Source: Bacteroidaceae bacterium
GTDB lineage: Bacteria; Bacteroidota; Bacteroidia; Bacteroidales; Bacteroidaceae
Assembly: GCA_024693505.1 (NCBI GenBank)
Contig: JAILKU010000005.1
Coordinates: 1-55,727, forward strand
Reading direction: 5' to 3'
Length of the DNA stretch: 55,727 nucleotides
The notes under the pieces: generated by a model
Told to the model about the DNA's origin: nothing
Database searches by the model: none
The model's input: the letters and a program-made list of their open reading frames with translations, nothing else
Program-made: the position numbers and the translations under genes
Part shown: piece by piece, positions 17,525 through 27,367 of the stretch
How the letters are laid out: each line of letters opens with the position of its first letter
How positions within the stretch are numbered: position 1 is the first letter of the stretch

Positions 17525-19267
17525 ATGGATCTGGAATTGATTAAAGAGTGTGAAGCCAAAGCCCGGCAGTGGTTGGCTTCTCCAGTGTATGACGAAGAGA
17601 CAAAGGCCGAGATTCGTGCCATGTTGGAAAACGAGGACAAGAACCCCCTTGTCGATGCATTCTATCAGAGCCTCGAGTTCGGCACCGGCGGTCTGCGCGG
17701 CATAATGGGTGCCGGCACGAACCGCATGAACAAGTACATCGTGGGCATGGCCACCCAGGGATTTGCCAACTATATCCTGAAAGCCTTCCCCGGTCAGGAG
17801 GGACTGAGCGTAGTGGTCGGCCACGACTGTCGCAACCACGGCCGCGAGTATGCCCAGACCGTGGCAGACATCTTCAGCGCAAACGGCATCAAGGTATATC
17901 TCTTCGAGAGCCTGAGGCCTACCCCCGAAGTCAGCTTTGCCATCCGTCAGCTGGGAGCCAAGGCCGGCGTCAACGTGACGGCAAGCCACAACCCCAAGGA
18001 GTACAACGGCTACAAGGCCTACTGGGAGGACGGCGCACAGGTGCTGGCGCCGCATGACAAGGGCATCATCGACGAGGTGAACAAGGTACGGGTCGAGGAC
18101 GTCAAGTTCCAGGGCTGCCCCGAGCTCATCGAGATCATCGGCGGCGAGATGGACTACGACTATATGACGGCCGTCAAGGAGGCCATGATCGACCAGGATG
18201 TCATCCTGCGCCAGAAAGACCTGAACATCGTCTATAGCGCCATGCACGGCACGGGCCGCGTCATCGTGCCCCTTTGCCTTCGCAGCTGGGGCTTCCAGAA
18301 CATCCACGTCGTGCCCGAGCAGATGGTGGTCGACGGCAACTTCCCCACAGTTGTCAGCCCCAACCCCGAGAATGCCGAGGCCATGACGCTGGGCATGAAG
18401 CTGGGCACCCGCCTCAATGCCGACCTGGTTGTCGCCACCGACCCCGACGCCGACCGCCTGGCCATCGTATGCCGCGACAACAAGGGCGAGTGGATCATCA
18501 TCAACGGCAACCAGACAGCCATGATGTTCTGCTACTACATCATCAAGAACAAGAAGGCCCTGGGCCAGCTCAAGCCCACCGACTACCTGGTCAAGACCAT
18601 CGTAACCACCGAGGTCATCACCGAGATGGCGCGCCGCAACAACATCGAGCTGCGCGACTGCTACACCGGCTTCAAGTGGATCGCCCGCGAGATAGCCATC
18701 AGCGAGGGCAAGCAGGACTACATCGGCGGCGGCGAGGAGAGCTTCGGCTTCCTGCCCTACGACAAGGTGCGCGACAAGGATGCACCCGCCTCCATCTGCC
18801 TCATCTGCGAGATTGCTGCCTGGGCACGCGACAATGGCATGACCCTCTACGACCTGCTCATGCAGATCTACCTCGAATACGGCTTCAGCCTCGAGCCCAC
18901 CATCAACGTGGTGAAGCCCGGCAAGAGCGGCGCCGACGAGATAAAGGCCATGATGGAGAACTACCGCCAGCACCGTCCCACCGAGATAGCAGGCAGCCCC
19001 GTCATACTGGCAAAGGACTTCGGCACCCTGACACAGTACGATGCCCAGGGCAACGCCTCCCCCCTCGATATGCCCGCCGCCAGCAACGTGCTGCAGTACT
19101 TCTGCGAGGACGGCACCAAGGTGAGCGTCCGTCCCAGCGGTACCGAGCCCAAGATCAAGTTCTACCTCGAGATCAAGGATACAATGGGCTGCGCCAACTG
19201 CTATGCCGGATGCGTAGAGCGGGCAAAGGCCAAGGTGGAAGAAGTCAAAAAGTCACTGGGCATTTAA
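17525..19267 (+). CDS. Phospho-sugar mutase (phosphoglucomutase/phosphomannomutase)
   Basis: 580 residues, alpha-D-phosphohexomutase superfamily. The phosphoserine loop TASHNPKEYNGYK (S154), metal loop DPDADR, sugar-binding GGEESFG and phosphate-binding RPSGTEPKIKFY are all intact. The length and the FGTGGLRGIMGAG block match the PGM2-like bacterial subgroup. It interconverts glucose-1-phosphate and glucose-6-phosphate (or the mannose equivalents), linking glycogen turnover to glycolysis. nudC follows 30 bp downstream and may be cotranscribed. Confidence 0.95.
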   Translation: MDLELIKECEAKARQWLASPVYDEETKAEIRAMLENEDKNPLVDAFYQSLEFGTGGLRGIMGAGTNRMNKYIVGMATQGFANYILKAFPGQEGLSVVVGHDCRNHGREYAQTVADIFSANGIKVYLFESLRPTPEVSFAIRQLGAKAGVNVTASHNPKEYNGYKAYWEDGAQVLAPHDKGIIDEVNKVRVEDVKFQGCPELIEIIGGEMDYDYMTAVKEAMIDQDVILRQKDLNIVYSAMHGTGRVIVPLCLRSWGFQNIHVVPEQMVVDGNFPTVVSPNPENAEAMTLGMKLGTRLNADLVVATDPDADRLAIVCRDNKGEWIIINGNQTAMMFCYYIIKNKKALGQLKPTDYLVKTIVTTEVITEMARRNNIELRDCYTGFKWIAREIAISEGKQDYIGGGEESFGFLPYDKVRDKDAPASICLICEIAAWARDNGMTLYDLLMQIYLEYGFSLEPTINVVKPGKSGADEIKAMMENYRQHRPTEIAGSPVILAKDFGTLTQYDAQGNASPLDMPAASNVLQYFCEDGTKVSVRPSGTEPKIKFYLEIKDTMGCANCYAGCVERAKAKVEEVKKSLGI

Positions 19268-19297
19268 TCCCTTGCACTTTGAACTCTTGAACCTTCA

Positions 19298-20062
19298 ATG
19301 ACGCGCTATTTTGCCTTTTGCCAAGGGGATATTCTGCTTACCGACAAGGGGGATATCCCCTTTGGCATTAACCCGCCCGTTCCCCTGAAGCCCTGGCAGA
19401 CGATTACGACCGTCACCAGTGCCGGGGGTGACGAATGCAGGGTTGTCAGGCTCGACGCCCCCGTTTCGGGAGTTGAGGGACTGCAGATGACCGCCCTCAG
19501 GAAAGCCTTCCTCATCCTGTCGCCGCAGGACTATCAGCTGGCAGGCAAGTGCCAGGAACTGCTCTACTGGGACCAGACGAGCCGCTACTGCGGCGTATGC
19601 GGTTCACCGCTCAACTGGCAGACCAGCATCAGCAAGCAGTGCCCCGATTGCGGCAAGGAATGGTGGCCCAGCCTGGCCGTCGCCACCATCGTTCGCGTCG
19701 AACGGGGCGATGAGATCCTGATGGTCCATTCGCGCAACTTCCGCGGCCGCTTCTACGGTCTGGTAGCCGGCTTTGTCGAGACGGGCGAGACGCTCGAGGA
19801 ATGTGTGCAGCGCGAGGTTTGGGAGGAGACACATCTGCGCATCCGCAACCTGCGTTACTTCGGCAGCCAGCCCTGGCCCTACCCCTGCGGACTGATGGTC
19901 GGTTTCACCGCCGACTACGAGAGCGGCGAACTGAAGCTGCAGAAAGAAGAACTGGCAGGAGGCGGTTGGTTTACCCGCGAGAATATGCCACAGCCCCCGG
20001 CTCCTGGCTCCATTGCCCGCCAACTCATCGACGACTGGATCGAACGAAAGTCAAAACGATAA
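19298..20062 (+). CDS. nudC: NAD+ diphosphatase / RNA decapping Nudix hydrolase
   Basis: 254 residues. The zinc ribbon uses C98, C101, C115 and C118. The Nudix box runs from G158 to L180 with R172-E173 and E176-E177; the usual Gly of the last motif position is His (H179). The NudC-specific SQPWPYP is at 190-196. The enzyme cleaves NAD(H) to NMN(H) and AMP and in other bacteria removes NAD caps from RNA. It lies just behind phosphoglucomutase. Confidence 0.93.
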   Translation: MTRYFAFCQGDILLTDKGDIPFGINPPVPLKPWQTITTVTSAGGDECRVVRLDAPVSGVEGLQMTALRKAFLILSPQDYQLAGKCQELLYWDQTSRYCGVCGSPLNWQTSISKQCPDCGKEWWPSLAVATIVRVERGDEILMVHSRNFRGRFYGLVAGFVETGETLEECVQREVWEETHLRIRNLRYFGSQPWPYPCGLMVGFTADYESGELKLQKEELAGGGWFTRENMPQPPAPGSIARQLIDDWIERKSKR

Positions 20063-20179
20063 CGAAAACTGCCCGTTGGGGAATTATGAATTATGAATTG
20101 AACAAAATGCAAAGGAGTGAGTGCAATTCAAGGCACAGGTATCTGCATAGAGCAAGGAGGGTGTGCGCCCGTCGGAGCC

Positions 20180-20554
20180 CTACCAGCCGGGCGGCAGCAC
20201 GATGTTATCCAGGCTATGGGCTTTCTCGAACAGCGGTGAGATGTCACTGTCTGTGAAGCCTGCTATGCCGCAGCCGATACGGGTTACGAGGAAGGTCAGG
20301 TCCTGATGATCCCTGGCAAACTGGATGAACTCATCTACATAAGGGCGGATGGTTTCTACCCCACCCTGCATTGTAGGGATGGCATAGCTCTGTCCCTGCA
20401 GCCCCACGCCCTGGCCCATGACTGCCCCGAACTTGCGGTAGGCGATATAGGCTGCCCCGCCGCCGTGCATGCCCCTCAGATTGCTGCCAAAGACGAATAT
20501 CTCATTCGGCTGAAGCTCCGTAATAAACTCTGGTGTCGTTCTCTTCTTTTCCAT
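20180..20554 (-). CDS. Conserved hypothetical protein, A1S_2505/phage-protein-like
   Basis: 124 residues. The opening IFVFGSNLRGMHGGGAAYIAYRKFGA (about 19-44) is the hallmark of a conserved uncharacterised family found in bacteria and phages that resembles nucleotide- or ADP-ribose-binding macro-like folds. It also has TRIGCGIAGF near 91-100, like macro-domain loops. Function is unproven; NAD or ADP-ribose-related binding is an inference. It is 89 bp downstream of the fasciclin gene on the same strand and converges with nudC. Confidence 0.8.
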   Translation of the reverse strand: MEKKRTTPEFITELQPNEIFVFGSNLRGMHGGGAAYIAYRKFGAVMGQGVGLQGQSYAIPTMQGGVETIRPYVDEFIQFARDHQDLTFLVTRIGCGIAGFTDSDISPLFEKAHSLDNIVLPPGW

Positions 20555-20643
20555 ATATCGATTCTATTGTATTGTCCTTTCTCTCAGCCTCTATCTCCGC
20601 GCATCCTGTACCTTATTGTGTTTATTGGCCGGCACACGTCCCC

Positions 20644-22791
20644 TCACCAGATGTCCTCGGGTGTCTCGGGATTGTCATAGACCTCCTTGGAGACCAGTTC
20701 GAAGTAGTCGATATAGAGTTCCTTGGGCACGTCGAGCACGTTCTTGAAGGAGAGGTAGTAGGTCTTGGAGGCGTCCATGAACTGCCTGGTCAGGATCTGT
20801 CGCAGACAGGTGAAGTACGAGTCGTTGTTGTATCGCATTGCCAGGTCTCTCTGTCCGTTTGCCCCGGTGTGCATGCACCCCTTCATGTAGCCCAGGTTGC
20901 GCAGCCGCTTGTCTATCTCGGCATTGTAGTCGTCGTCCTCGGTGTCGGGTTCCCAGGCGCCCAGGCTCTTCACCGAAGCTCTCATATCTGTAGGAATGCC
21001 GGTAATGACACGGTTCTGCAGGTCGGTACCCAGGTATATCTGGCATGCGCCGCGGTTGGAGAGTGCGATGATGCCCAGCCGCAGCTCGTACATGCCGTTG
21101 CGTGGCACGGGCGGCATGCGCAGGGTGAAGTCGAAGCGCCCTCCCGCCTTTATCTCGTCGGCCATATTGCTGGGGTTCCCGCTTCCGTAGTTCAGATAGA
21201 AGAAATAGCTCTGGTCGGTCTGCCACAGGTCGTCGCAGTAGCGGTAGACTGCATCGCAGGGGTAATAGACATAAATACTGCGACTGTCTCTCGAGGGGTT
21301 CAGCAGGATGTTGTTGGTGATGGCCTCGGGGAAGAGGGCGGGTCCCTCGAAGCGGATGCGCTGCTTCATGAGGTTCTGTCGCGTGGCATCGTTGTAGGAG
21401 AGGGGCGCATCGAGCGGATAGATGTTGGCATTGACGATATTGCTGAGCTCTGCCCTGGGGTCTTCGCGCATGACATGGCACCCCACCTTGTCCGCGTCGC
21501 AGCTCAGTTCGTGATACGAGCCGCGCCGCCCGTTGTCCAGGTTGGGGAAGCGGTTCAGATAGACGCCCTCGGACTCCTTGCTCTCATAGAGCTTCAGGAT
21601 GCGGCGCTGGCCCATCGTCGTATAGATGTTATAGCAGGGGATGGACAGGCGGTCGGGCAGGTCGGGGGTGTATCCCAGCTCGTTGAAGTGGCACACCAGC
21701 TTGTTGGAGGACATCTTCTGCGGCAGGATGTGATAGGTAGTCCACTGGTAAAGGAGGTTCGCCGGGTCGTCGTAGTTCGCGTCGGTAGTGAACTGGTCCT
21801 CGCGGGCATACTGGCGGTTGTCCAGGATCCATTGGGTCAGCTTGTCGAGCAGCCGGGGATCGGTGGGCTCCAGTCCCTGACTGCGCCAATAGTCGTCGGG
21901 CTCGGCAAAGATGGTGTATCCGTAGAGGCGGTGCTGGGGGGCATAGAAGACCTGGTCGTCGCCCACGATGTCCGCCCGGCTCCTGATGTCGGGTATCTCG
22001 CCCAGCAGGTACTTCCGCTCATACACCTCGTCGCGCACGGCCCGCAGCGTGTCGCCCAGCCCGCAGGCCAGGATGGCCCGGGCCATCACCAGATAGCCCT
22101 CCTTCTGGTGCTGCACGATGTCGTTCAGGTAGTCGTATGCCGTCTGGTTCTGCGGAATGATGACGTCCTCCATCTGGTGGATGACGCCGTTCGTCACCAG
22201 GATGTCGCGATTGCGCTCGTTGATGAGGTATTTATTGAAGATGAGCAGGGTGTCGGAGGTCGTCTGTCCGTGATAGACCGTCAGCTTGCGCCCGCTCAGA
22301 GAGGGGGTGTTTATCTCGCCTCCCTGGGTTGTCGGGAAATCGTAGGTCTGAAAGGGCAGGTCCTGGTCTCCGCAGTCGATGATGCTGTTATAGACGATTA
22401 CCCGTCGCACCGAGTCGCGCTGCAGGGTATCCTCGAAGGCTTCCCACGAGGGAGAGGAAATCAGACCGCCGGCGACCAGCGAGTCCAGATAGGCGCGGAC
22501 GGCCTTGTCGGTGGGTGCGAAAACCGTATAGTGGCCGCGGGCCGAGAGCAGCTGGCCCATCGTGGTCTTGCTCACGGGACTAACGGGAACCTGGAAGAGA
22601 AGGCGGCAGTATTCGCCATAGACATCGCTGTGGCTGCGCAGGTAGTCGCTCACCGTACGGTCCACAAAGACGTAGCGGGCCGAGGTGTCCACGTTTTCCG
22701 TACAGCCCGGAAGGAGGGCCAACAGCAGAAGAAGCAGGGCGATCCAACTATTCGGAAACGAGACATGACCTTTGATTTCAATATTTTTCAT
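20644..22791 (-). CDS. Fasciclin-domain outer-membrane lipoprotein
   Basis: 715 residues. A long hydrophobic signal ends in lipobox LLPGC (C30). A fasciclin (FAS1) domain covers about 45-210, with TVFAPTDKAVRAYL and the closing TNGVIHQMEDVI. A second degenerate FAS1-like region may follow; the C-terminal half looks beta-rich and unassigned. Such proteins in Bacteroidota usually sit beside SusC/SusD loci and are surface-exposed, probably binding glycans or cells. No SusC/SusD is in this window, which makes it an orphan. Confidence 0.85.
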   Translation of the reverse strand: MKNIEIKGHVSFPNSWIALLLLLLALLPGCTENVDTSARYVFVDRTVSDYLRSHSDVYGEYCRLLFQVPVSPVSKTTMGQLLSARGHYTVFAPTDKAVRAYLDSLVAGGLISSPSWEAFEDTLQRDSVRRVIVYNSIIDCGDQDLPFQTYDFPTTQGGEINTPSLSGRKLTVYHGQTTSDTLLIFNKYLINERNRDILVTNGVIHQMEDVIIPQNQTAYDYLNDIVQHQKEGYLVMARAILACGLGDTLRAVRDEVYERKYLLGEIPDIRSRADIVGDDQVFYAPQHRLYGYTIFAEPDDYWRSQGLEPTDPRLLDKLTQWILDNRQYAREDQFTTDANYDDPANLLYQWTTYHILPQKMSSNKLVCHFNELGYTPDLPDRLSIPCYNIYTTMGQRRILKLYESKESEGVYLNRFPNLDNGRRGSYHELSCDADKVGCHVMREDPRAELSNIVNANIYPLDAPLSYNDATRQNLMKQRIRFEGPALFPEAITNNILLNPSRDSRSIYVYYPCDAVYRYCDDLWQTDQSYFFYLNYGSGNPSNMADEIKAGGRFDFTLRMPPVPRNGMYELRLGIIALSNRGACQIYLGTDLQNRVITGIPTDMRASVKSLGAWEPDTEDDDYNAEIDKRLRNLGYMKGCMHTGANGQRDLAMRYNNDSYFTCLRQILTRQFMDASKTYYLSFKNVLDVPKELYIDYFELVSKEVYDNPETPEDIW

Positions 22792-23150
22792 AATTCAGCA
22801 ACTGACAATAATATTAGACCGGTGAGCGCACAGCTCGTATATCGGACACAAAAATACAAAATATCCGCGGGAAAATCCTTATAATCCACAAGAAATTTTG
22901 CATTCGTGATACTTTAATGACATTTTCCATGCTGCATAAACAGAAAAAAGATATGGTTCCGCCCAAAGTCGGTCTGACGAAAATGAAAACAGGGCATAAA
23001 TGCACGAAAAAGCCATAAAGTTCACTCTAACACATCTTTTTTCTCCCTTTCCTGAGGTTGATTCAGATTTTATTTGTACTTTTGCATCGTAACAAACTGC
23101 ACCTCAACGATGTTCACGAAACCGTAGATTCTTTCATCACTCAGAAAATC
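22792..23150. other. Divergent intergenic region between the fasciclin and zinc-ribbon genes
   Basis: No gene seen. A minus-strand -7-like box TATTTTTG (22849-22856) could serve the fasciclin gene. A plus-strand TACTTTTG (23077-23084) could serve the zinc-ribbon gene. Neither has a clear upstream TTTG at 19-20 bp. Confidence 0.5.
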
Positions 23151-24278
23151 ATGATTATCAAATGTCCTGAATGCGGAAACGCAGTATCCACGATGGCCGG
23201 CACTTGCCCCAAGTGCGGCGTTAAGATTGCAGACAACCTCGTGAAATGTCCCCAATGCGGCCGTTTCTCTCTCATGGGCCGCACGGAATGTCCGTTGTGC
23301 AAGACCAGCCTGTCGCCAGCACAGGCCGAGCCGCAACAGGCGCCCCCTGCCGAGCCACAGGCCAAAGAGCCCCTGAACGTATCCGTACAAACGCCGCCCC
23401 GGAAGCCCAAGCGGCGGGGATGCCTGGGGCTGGGCTGCCTGATCAGCTTCCTGCTCATCGTGGCCGTCATACTGGGCGCTGCTTTTTTCTACTGGACATA
23501 TCAGAGCCAGAAGAATCATGAGGAGGGGGACTACCAGCGCCTGCAGGGCGTCAGCAACCCCGAGTTCTACCAGCAATTCCTCGATGACTATCCCGACAGC
23601 GAACATGCCGAAGAGGTGAGGACGAAAATGGAGCACTTGAAGAAAGAAGCCCAAGAGTGGGCCGATGCCGTGAAGAAACCCAATCGCATAAACCTGACCC
23701 GTTTCATGCAGAACTATCCCAACTCCATCCACGAACGGGAGTGCAGTGACCTGATTGACTCCATCGACTGGAAGGAGGCCGCAAGCCTGAACACGGATCA
23801 GGCCATCGAAAACTATCTGCAGAATCATCCCAACGGCCAATATACCGACGATGCTGCGGCAAAGATGATCGAGTTCTCGCAGCAGAAGATTTCCGACAGA
23901 GACAAAAGCTACATCAGGGGCATTATGGATGCGTTCTTCTCTAACGGACTGGCCCGTGCCGACCTTGAGGTCATCGGCAATGCCATTCCGGAAAAGATGA
24001 CGGACTTCTGCGGCACGCCCTCTGCCACTCCCGAACAGATTGCGCGTTTCACGACCGACAAGAAGGCTGCCGACGTCATTGGCATACATTACCTCATCAA
24101 TGCCGACATGGTCGTCAAAAGGGATACGCTGCCGGACGGTCAGCCGGCTTACGCAGTGAGCTTCAGCCTGGACGAGACGGTGAACCGCTCGGATGCGAAT
24201 CAGCCAAGCACAAAGACCTACCAAGTGACGTCGCACCTGAACGATGAGAAGAAAATCGTCGACATGAACATCAAATGA
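23151..24278 (+). CDS. Double zinc-ribbon membrane protein with TPR-like periplasmic repeats
   Basis: 375 residues from the ATG at 23151, which starts directly at the zinc ribbon; an upstream in-frame start would add 31 unlikely residues. Two CxxC-CxxC ribbons (C5, C8, C19, C22 and C33, C36, C47, C50), a Pro-rich linker (55-88) and one transmembrane helix (about 93-116) are visible. At least three TPR/YfiO-like units follow (FLDDYPDSEHAEEV, FMQNYPNSIHEREC, YLQNHPNGQYTDDA), then a C-terminal alpha/beta domain. The topology suggests cytoplasmic ribbons and an external repeat domain. It is coupled by an ATGA overlap to the next gene. Function unknown. Confidence 0.8.
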   Translation: MIIKCPECGNAVSTMAGTCPKCGVKIADNLVKCPQCGRFSLMGRTECPLCKTSLSPAQAEPQQAPPAEPQAKEPLNVSVQTPPRKPKRRGCLGLGCLISFLLIVAVILGAAFFYWTYQSQKNHEEGDYQRLQGVSNPEFYQQFLDDYPDSEHAEEVRTKMEHLKKEAQEWADAVKKPNRINLTRFMQNYPNSIHERECSDLIDSIDWKEAASLNTDQAIENYLQNHPNGQYTDDAAAKMIEFSQQKISDRDKSYIRGIMDAFFSNGLARADLEVIGNAIPEKMTDFCGTPSATPEQIARFTTDKKAADVIGIHYLINADMVVKRDTLPDGQPAYAVSFSLDETVNRSDANQPSTKTYQVTSHLNDEKKIVDMNIK

Positions 24279-24571
24279 ACTATAGCGGAATTATCATAGG
24301 ACTGTCCACGTTTATCACAATCGGGGCCTTCCACCCTCTCGTCATTAAGGCTGAATACCACTTCGGCCGCCGTTGCTGGTGGGCCTTCCTGCTGGGCGGG
24401 ATCGTCTCGGCCATACTGAGCATGCTCTGCCATGACCAGACGATAAGCATTATGCTGGGCGTCATTGCATTCTCCTCCTTCTGGGGGATCGGAGAAGTCT
24501 TTGCCCAGCATAACAGAGTCAAAAAAGGGTGGTTCCCGATGAATCCCAAACGCAGGAAAGACTACGAATAG
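24275..24571 (+). CDS. Small membrane protein (DUF4491-like)
   Basis: 98 residues with three likely membrane helices and a basic tail (KKGWFPMNPKRRKDYE). Its start overlaps the stop of the zinc-ribbon gene (ATGA, 24275-24278), implying translational coupling. The layout recalls small conserved Bacteroidales membrane proteins of the DUF4491 type; this name is from memory and tentative. It converges with the FadL-like gene 36 bp away. Confidence 0.75.
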   Translation: MNYSGIIIGLSTFITIGAFHPLVIKAEYHFGRRCWWAFLLGGIVSAILSMLCHDQTISIMLGVIAFSSFWGIGEVFAQHNRVKKGWFPMNPKRRKDYE

Positions 24572-24607
24572 GCAACCGGTTCCACCCCTGCCACAAAAGC
24601 CTATATC

Positions 24608-26050
24608 TTAGAATTCGATGTTCACACCGAGGCCGAATACGCGGTTGCGGCGCAGGTAATGGTCTTGCTTGACACCGAGAGCCGTCGTGGTAAATACGTC
24701 GCGACGGTGGTAGAAACTCTGCATATAGCCAAGATCGACATGACAGCGCTCAGTCAGCCGGACACGGGCGCCAATGCCCATACTGTTGTTTGAAAGGTTG
24801 AAACTGAGGTCGTTCATAAAGGCGTCACTTACGCGATAGGAGGTATTCTGCCAGCTGCCGCTCAACGTTAGCCACTTGCACACATCGAATTCAGCACCGG
24901 CACTAAACTCCATAGTCCCCTTGTCAATGAGGTCCTGCTTGTCGCCCTCCTTCTTGGCCTGCTTGTCGAAATACCAATGCCAGCCAGCCATCAGCCTCAG
25001 CTTGTCCACAGGGCTGTACTTCGCGCCGGCGCCTAATATGGCCGGAATGTCCTCGCGCACTTTCCTGCCGTCGGCAAATTGTCCCAGGACGGGATTGGTC
25101 TGTGCCACGGCTGTCGTATAAGCATTCATCCTGCTGGCGTTCTTCAGTTTCAGTTTTGTCGGTGCTTCGTATTTGAAGGCCAGATTCCAATGGTCGTCCA
25201 CTTGCCAGTCCATGCCGATGACGGGCGTAACGGCAAAACCGGTCTGGTCTGTATTCAAGTCCAGGCTATTCTCCAAAAGCGGTTGCTGAACGGGTTGCCG
25301 GGTGACCGGATGCGTATAGTAGGCATCAATATCGCTGACCCAACCATTGTAATTATTTGTAGCAAATATGCCGCGAAGGCCGACAAAGGCAGACAGGTTG
25401 TCCAGTATTTTATAAGTGGAACCCAAAGTCAGGTGGAACTGGTAGTTGCGGCCCTTCATATAAGCATTCAGGTCGTATCCGCCAAATGACTGCTGCGCCA
25501 TTTGCTGAGCCGTAGCCGATGCCTGTTCCTGCGGCATCCCCTGCCCTACCAGAGTCGGTGCGATGCTGCCTGCCAACTGGCTGACGACATTCTGATAAAT
25601 CTGTCCGGCATACAGGGCCTCGAAGGTGCCCAGGCCTTCGTCGAACTCACACTTACCGCCACCGCCACCAAGCGCAAAGGCGCCATTGACCGACCAGCGC
25701 TCCCAATTGTAGGAAGCCTGGATGGAGGGAATTACGAGCGCTACGGCCTTACCATGGAAACGATGGGGCGTCTGGGGATTCTCGCGATTATATGCGAAGA
25801 GGGGGAAGTCGGTCGTGATATCCCTGCTCTGCCGGGCATTCTGCACATTCAGGCTTAAATGGAAACCCGGCAGCAGGAAAGCCGTTCCAGCCGGATTGGC
25901 GTATAAGCCGGTGATGTCGATGATACCGTCCTGACTCATCTGACGCAGGAAACTGGCATTCTGATTGGTGTTTGTGGAGAGTCCACCTGCTTGCATGGTT
26001 GTAACACTCACGGCCAACAATATCGAGGCCGAAACAATTTGTTTTTTCAT
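24608..26050 (-). CDS. OmpP1/FadL-type outer-membrane transporter
   Basis: 480 residues from the ATG at 26050, which gives a clear signal peptide (MKKQIVSASILLAVSVTTMQA). The mature N-terminus (TNQNASFLRQMSQDGIIDITGLYANPAGTAF) is the plug region typical of FadL-like porins. The rest alternates aromatic beta strands and ends in a C-terminal Phe (GLGVNIEF), as outer-membrane barrels do. It probably transports a hydrophobic compound; the substrate is unknown. It has a well-formed promoter (26083-26114). Confidence 0.88.
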   Translation of the reverse strand: MKKQIVSASILLAVSVTTMQAGGLSTNTNQNASFLRQMSQDGIIDITGLYANPAGTAFLLPGFHLSLNVQNARQSRDITTDFPLFAYNRENPQTPHRFHGKAVALVIPSIQASYNWERWSVNGAFALGGGGGKCEFDEGLGTFEALYAGQIYQNVVSQLAGSIAPTLVGQGMPQEQASATAQQMAQQSFGGYDLNAYMKGRNYQFHLTLGSTYKILDNLSAFVGLRGIFATNNYNGWVSDIDAYYTHPVTRQPVQQPLLENSLDLNTDQTGFAVTPVIGMDWQVDDHWNLAFKYEAPTKLKLKNASRMNAYTTAVAQTNPVLGQFADGRKVREDIPAILGAGAKYSPVDKLRLMAGWHWYFDKQAKKEGDKQDLIDKGTMEFSAGAEFDVCKWLTLSGSWQNTSYRVSDAFMNDLSFNLSNNSMGIGARVRLTERCHVDLGYMQSFYHRRDVFTTTALGVKQDHYLRRNRVFGLGVNIEF

Positions 26051-26082
26051 CTTTTTACCTTTTAATCTCAATTTTGCGGCTG

Positions 26083-26114
26083 CAAAGGTAACACATTTTC
26101 TCACAATGTGCAAA
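26083..26114 (-). promoter_or_regulatory. Promoter of the FadL-like gene
   Basis: Minus strand TTTG (26111-26114), exactly 20-bp spacer, TACCTTTG (26083-26090). The start codon is 33 bp downstream. Confidence 0.85.
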
Positions 26115-26260
26115 ATTTAACCGCAAAAATGCACACATTATACAAAAGATGTGCAATGACGGATGCGTTGAATTAGATTATTCTGCAAAAAAGTCGCCTT
26201 ATATCATCTTTTATTTATATATTTGCAAACCAATAAACATACCCATAAACCGAAGACAAC

Positions 26261-27244
26261 ATGAAAATTGTATTTTTAGATGCTTACGCCGCAAACCCCG
26301 GCGATATCGACTGGGCACCGTGGCAACAACTTGCGGGCCCCGACGGAGAGCCCATAAAGGTAGAGATCCACGACCGGACTGCCCCAGGGGAAACACTCGC
26401 CAGAGCGTGCGATGCTGAAATCCTGCTGACGAACAAGGTTGTAATTAACGCTGAGCTGATGGAAGCGATGCCCCGGCTCAAGTACATTGGCGTACTGGCT
26501 ACGGGCTACAACGTAGTCGATACCGATTATGCCGGCAGCCACGGCATTATCGTAACCAACATACCGGCCTACAGCACTGCATCGGTGGCTCAGATGGCAA
26601 TGGCCCACCTCCTTCACATCGCGCTGCATGTAGGGCCTCACAGCCAGTCCGTCAAGGAGGGGAGGTGGCAGGCCAGCCGGGACTTCTGCTTCTGGGACTA
26701 TCCCCTCATAGAACTCAGTGGTATGAACTTCGGCATCGTCGGATTAGGCAATACAGGTATGGCTACGGCCCGGATAGCACAGAGCATGGGCATGAAGGTA
26801 ACGGCCTGGAGCAGTAAGGACGAGCAGACGCTGCAGGCCCTGGGCATAGAGAAAGCACCTTCGCTGGACGACCTGTTCCGCATCGCCGACGTGCTCAGCC
26901 TGAACTGCCCCCTGACGCCTCAGACACACCATCTCGTCTGCGACAGCAGGCTCCGGCTGATGAAACCCACCGCCATACTGATCAATACGGGCCGGGGACC
27001 GCTCATCAACGAACAGGATCTGGCCGACGCACTCAACGAGGGGCGCCTGTATGCCGCAGGCCTTGACGTGCTCGAACAGGAACCCCCGCGCAACGGCTCG
27101 CCTCTCATTACAGCCCGCAACTGCTACATTACGCCCCACATCGCCTGGGCAACGCTTCAGGCACGCAAGCGACTTATGTCAATTGCGCTCCAGAACGTGG
27201 AGGCCTACCTCGGCGGAAAACCGCAGAACGTAGTCAGCCGATAG
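26261..27244 (+). CDS. D-isomer-specific 2-hydroxyacid dehydrogenase
   Basis: 327 residues. The Rossmann NAD site GIVGLGNTG is near 165. The catalytic Arg lies in NTGRGPLI, the Glu is in the segment before PPRNGSP, and the His is in PHIAWAT. The length and the ILLTNKVVI/LKYIGVLATGYNVVD blocks fit glycerate or hydroxypyruvate reductase-like members. It reduces a 2-keto acid to a D-2-hydroxyacid with NAD(P)H. A TATATTTG box (26218-26225) lies 36 bp upstream. Substrate unproven. Confidence 0.92.
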   Translation: MKIVFLDAYAANPGDIDWAPWQQLAGPDGEPIKVEIHDRTAPGETLARACDAEILLTNKVVINAELMEAMPRLKYIGVLATGYNVVDTDYAGSHGIIVTNIPAYSTASVAQMAMAHLLHIALHVGPHSQSVKEGRWQASRDFCFWDYPLIELSGMNFGIVGLGNTGMATARIAQSMGMKVTAWSSKDEQTLQALGIEKAPSLDDLFRIADVLSLNCPLTPQTHHLVCDSRLRLMKPTAILINTGRGPLINEQDLADALNEGRLYAAGLDVLEQEPPRNGSPLITARNCYITPHIAWATLQARKRLMSIALQNVEAYLGGKPQNVVSR

Positions 27245-27367
27245 AATCACAGCGTCGGGAAAATCGGGACTTTTCACTTTTTGAGAAAAAAATTCATTGG
27301 AACGTGTAGTTTTTTGTGCATCAAAGCGTCTAATGGGTGAATAATCGAAAAAAGGAACAAGACAACA

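Noticed and set aside
20533..22884. A 783-codon open frame antisense to the fasciclin lipoprotein gene
   Set aside because: The opposite strand has a signal peptide, lipobox and FAS1 motifs; the antisense product is valine/glycine/histidine-rich low-quality sequence typical of a mirror frame in GC-rich DNA.
27299..27330. Autoregulated ECF promoter (GGAAC ... CGTC) before the sigma gene
   Set aside because: The two words are 23 bp apart, too far for the usual ECF spacing of about 16-17 bp; the match may be chance.
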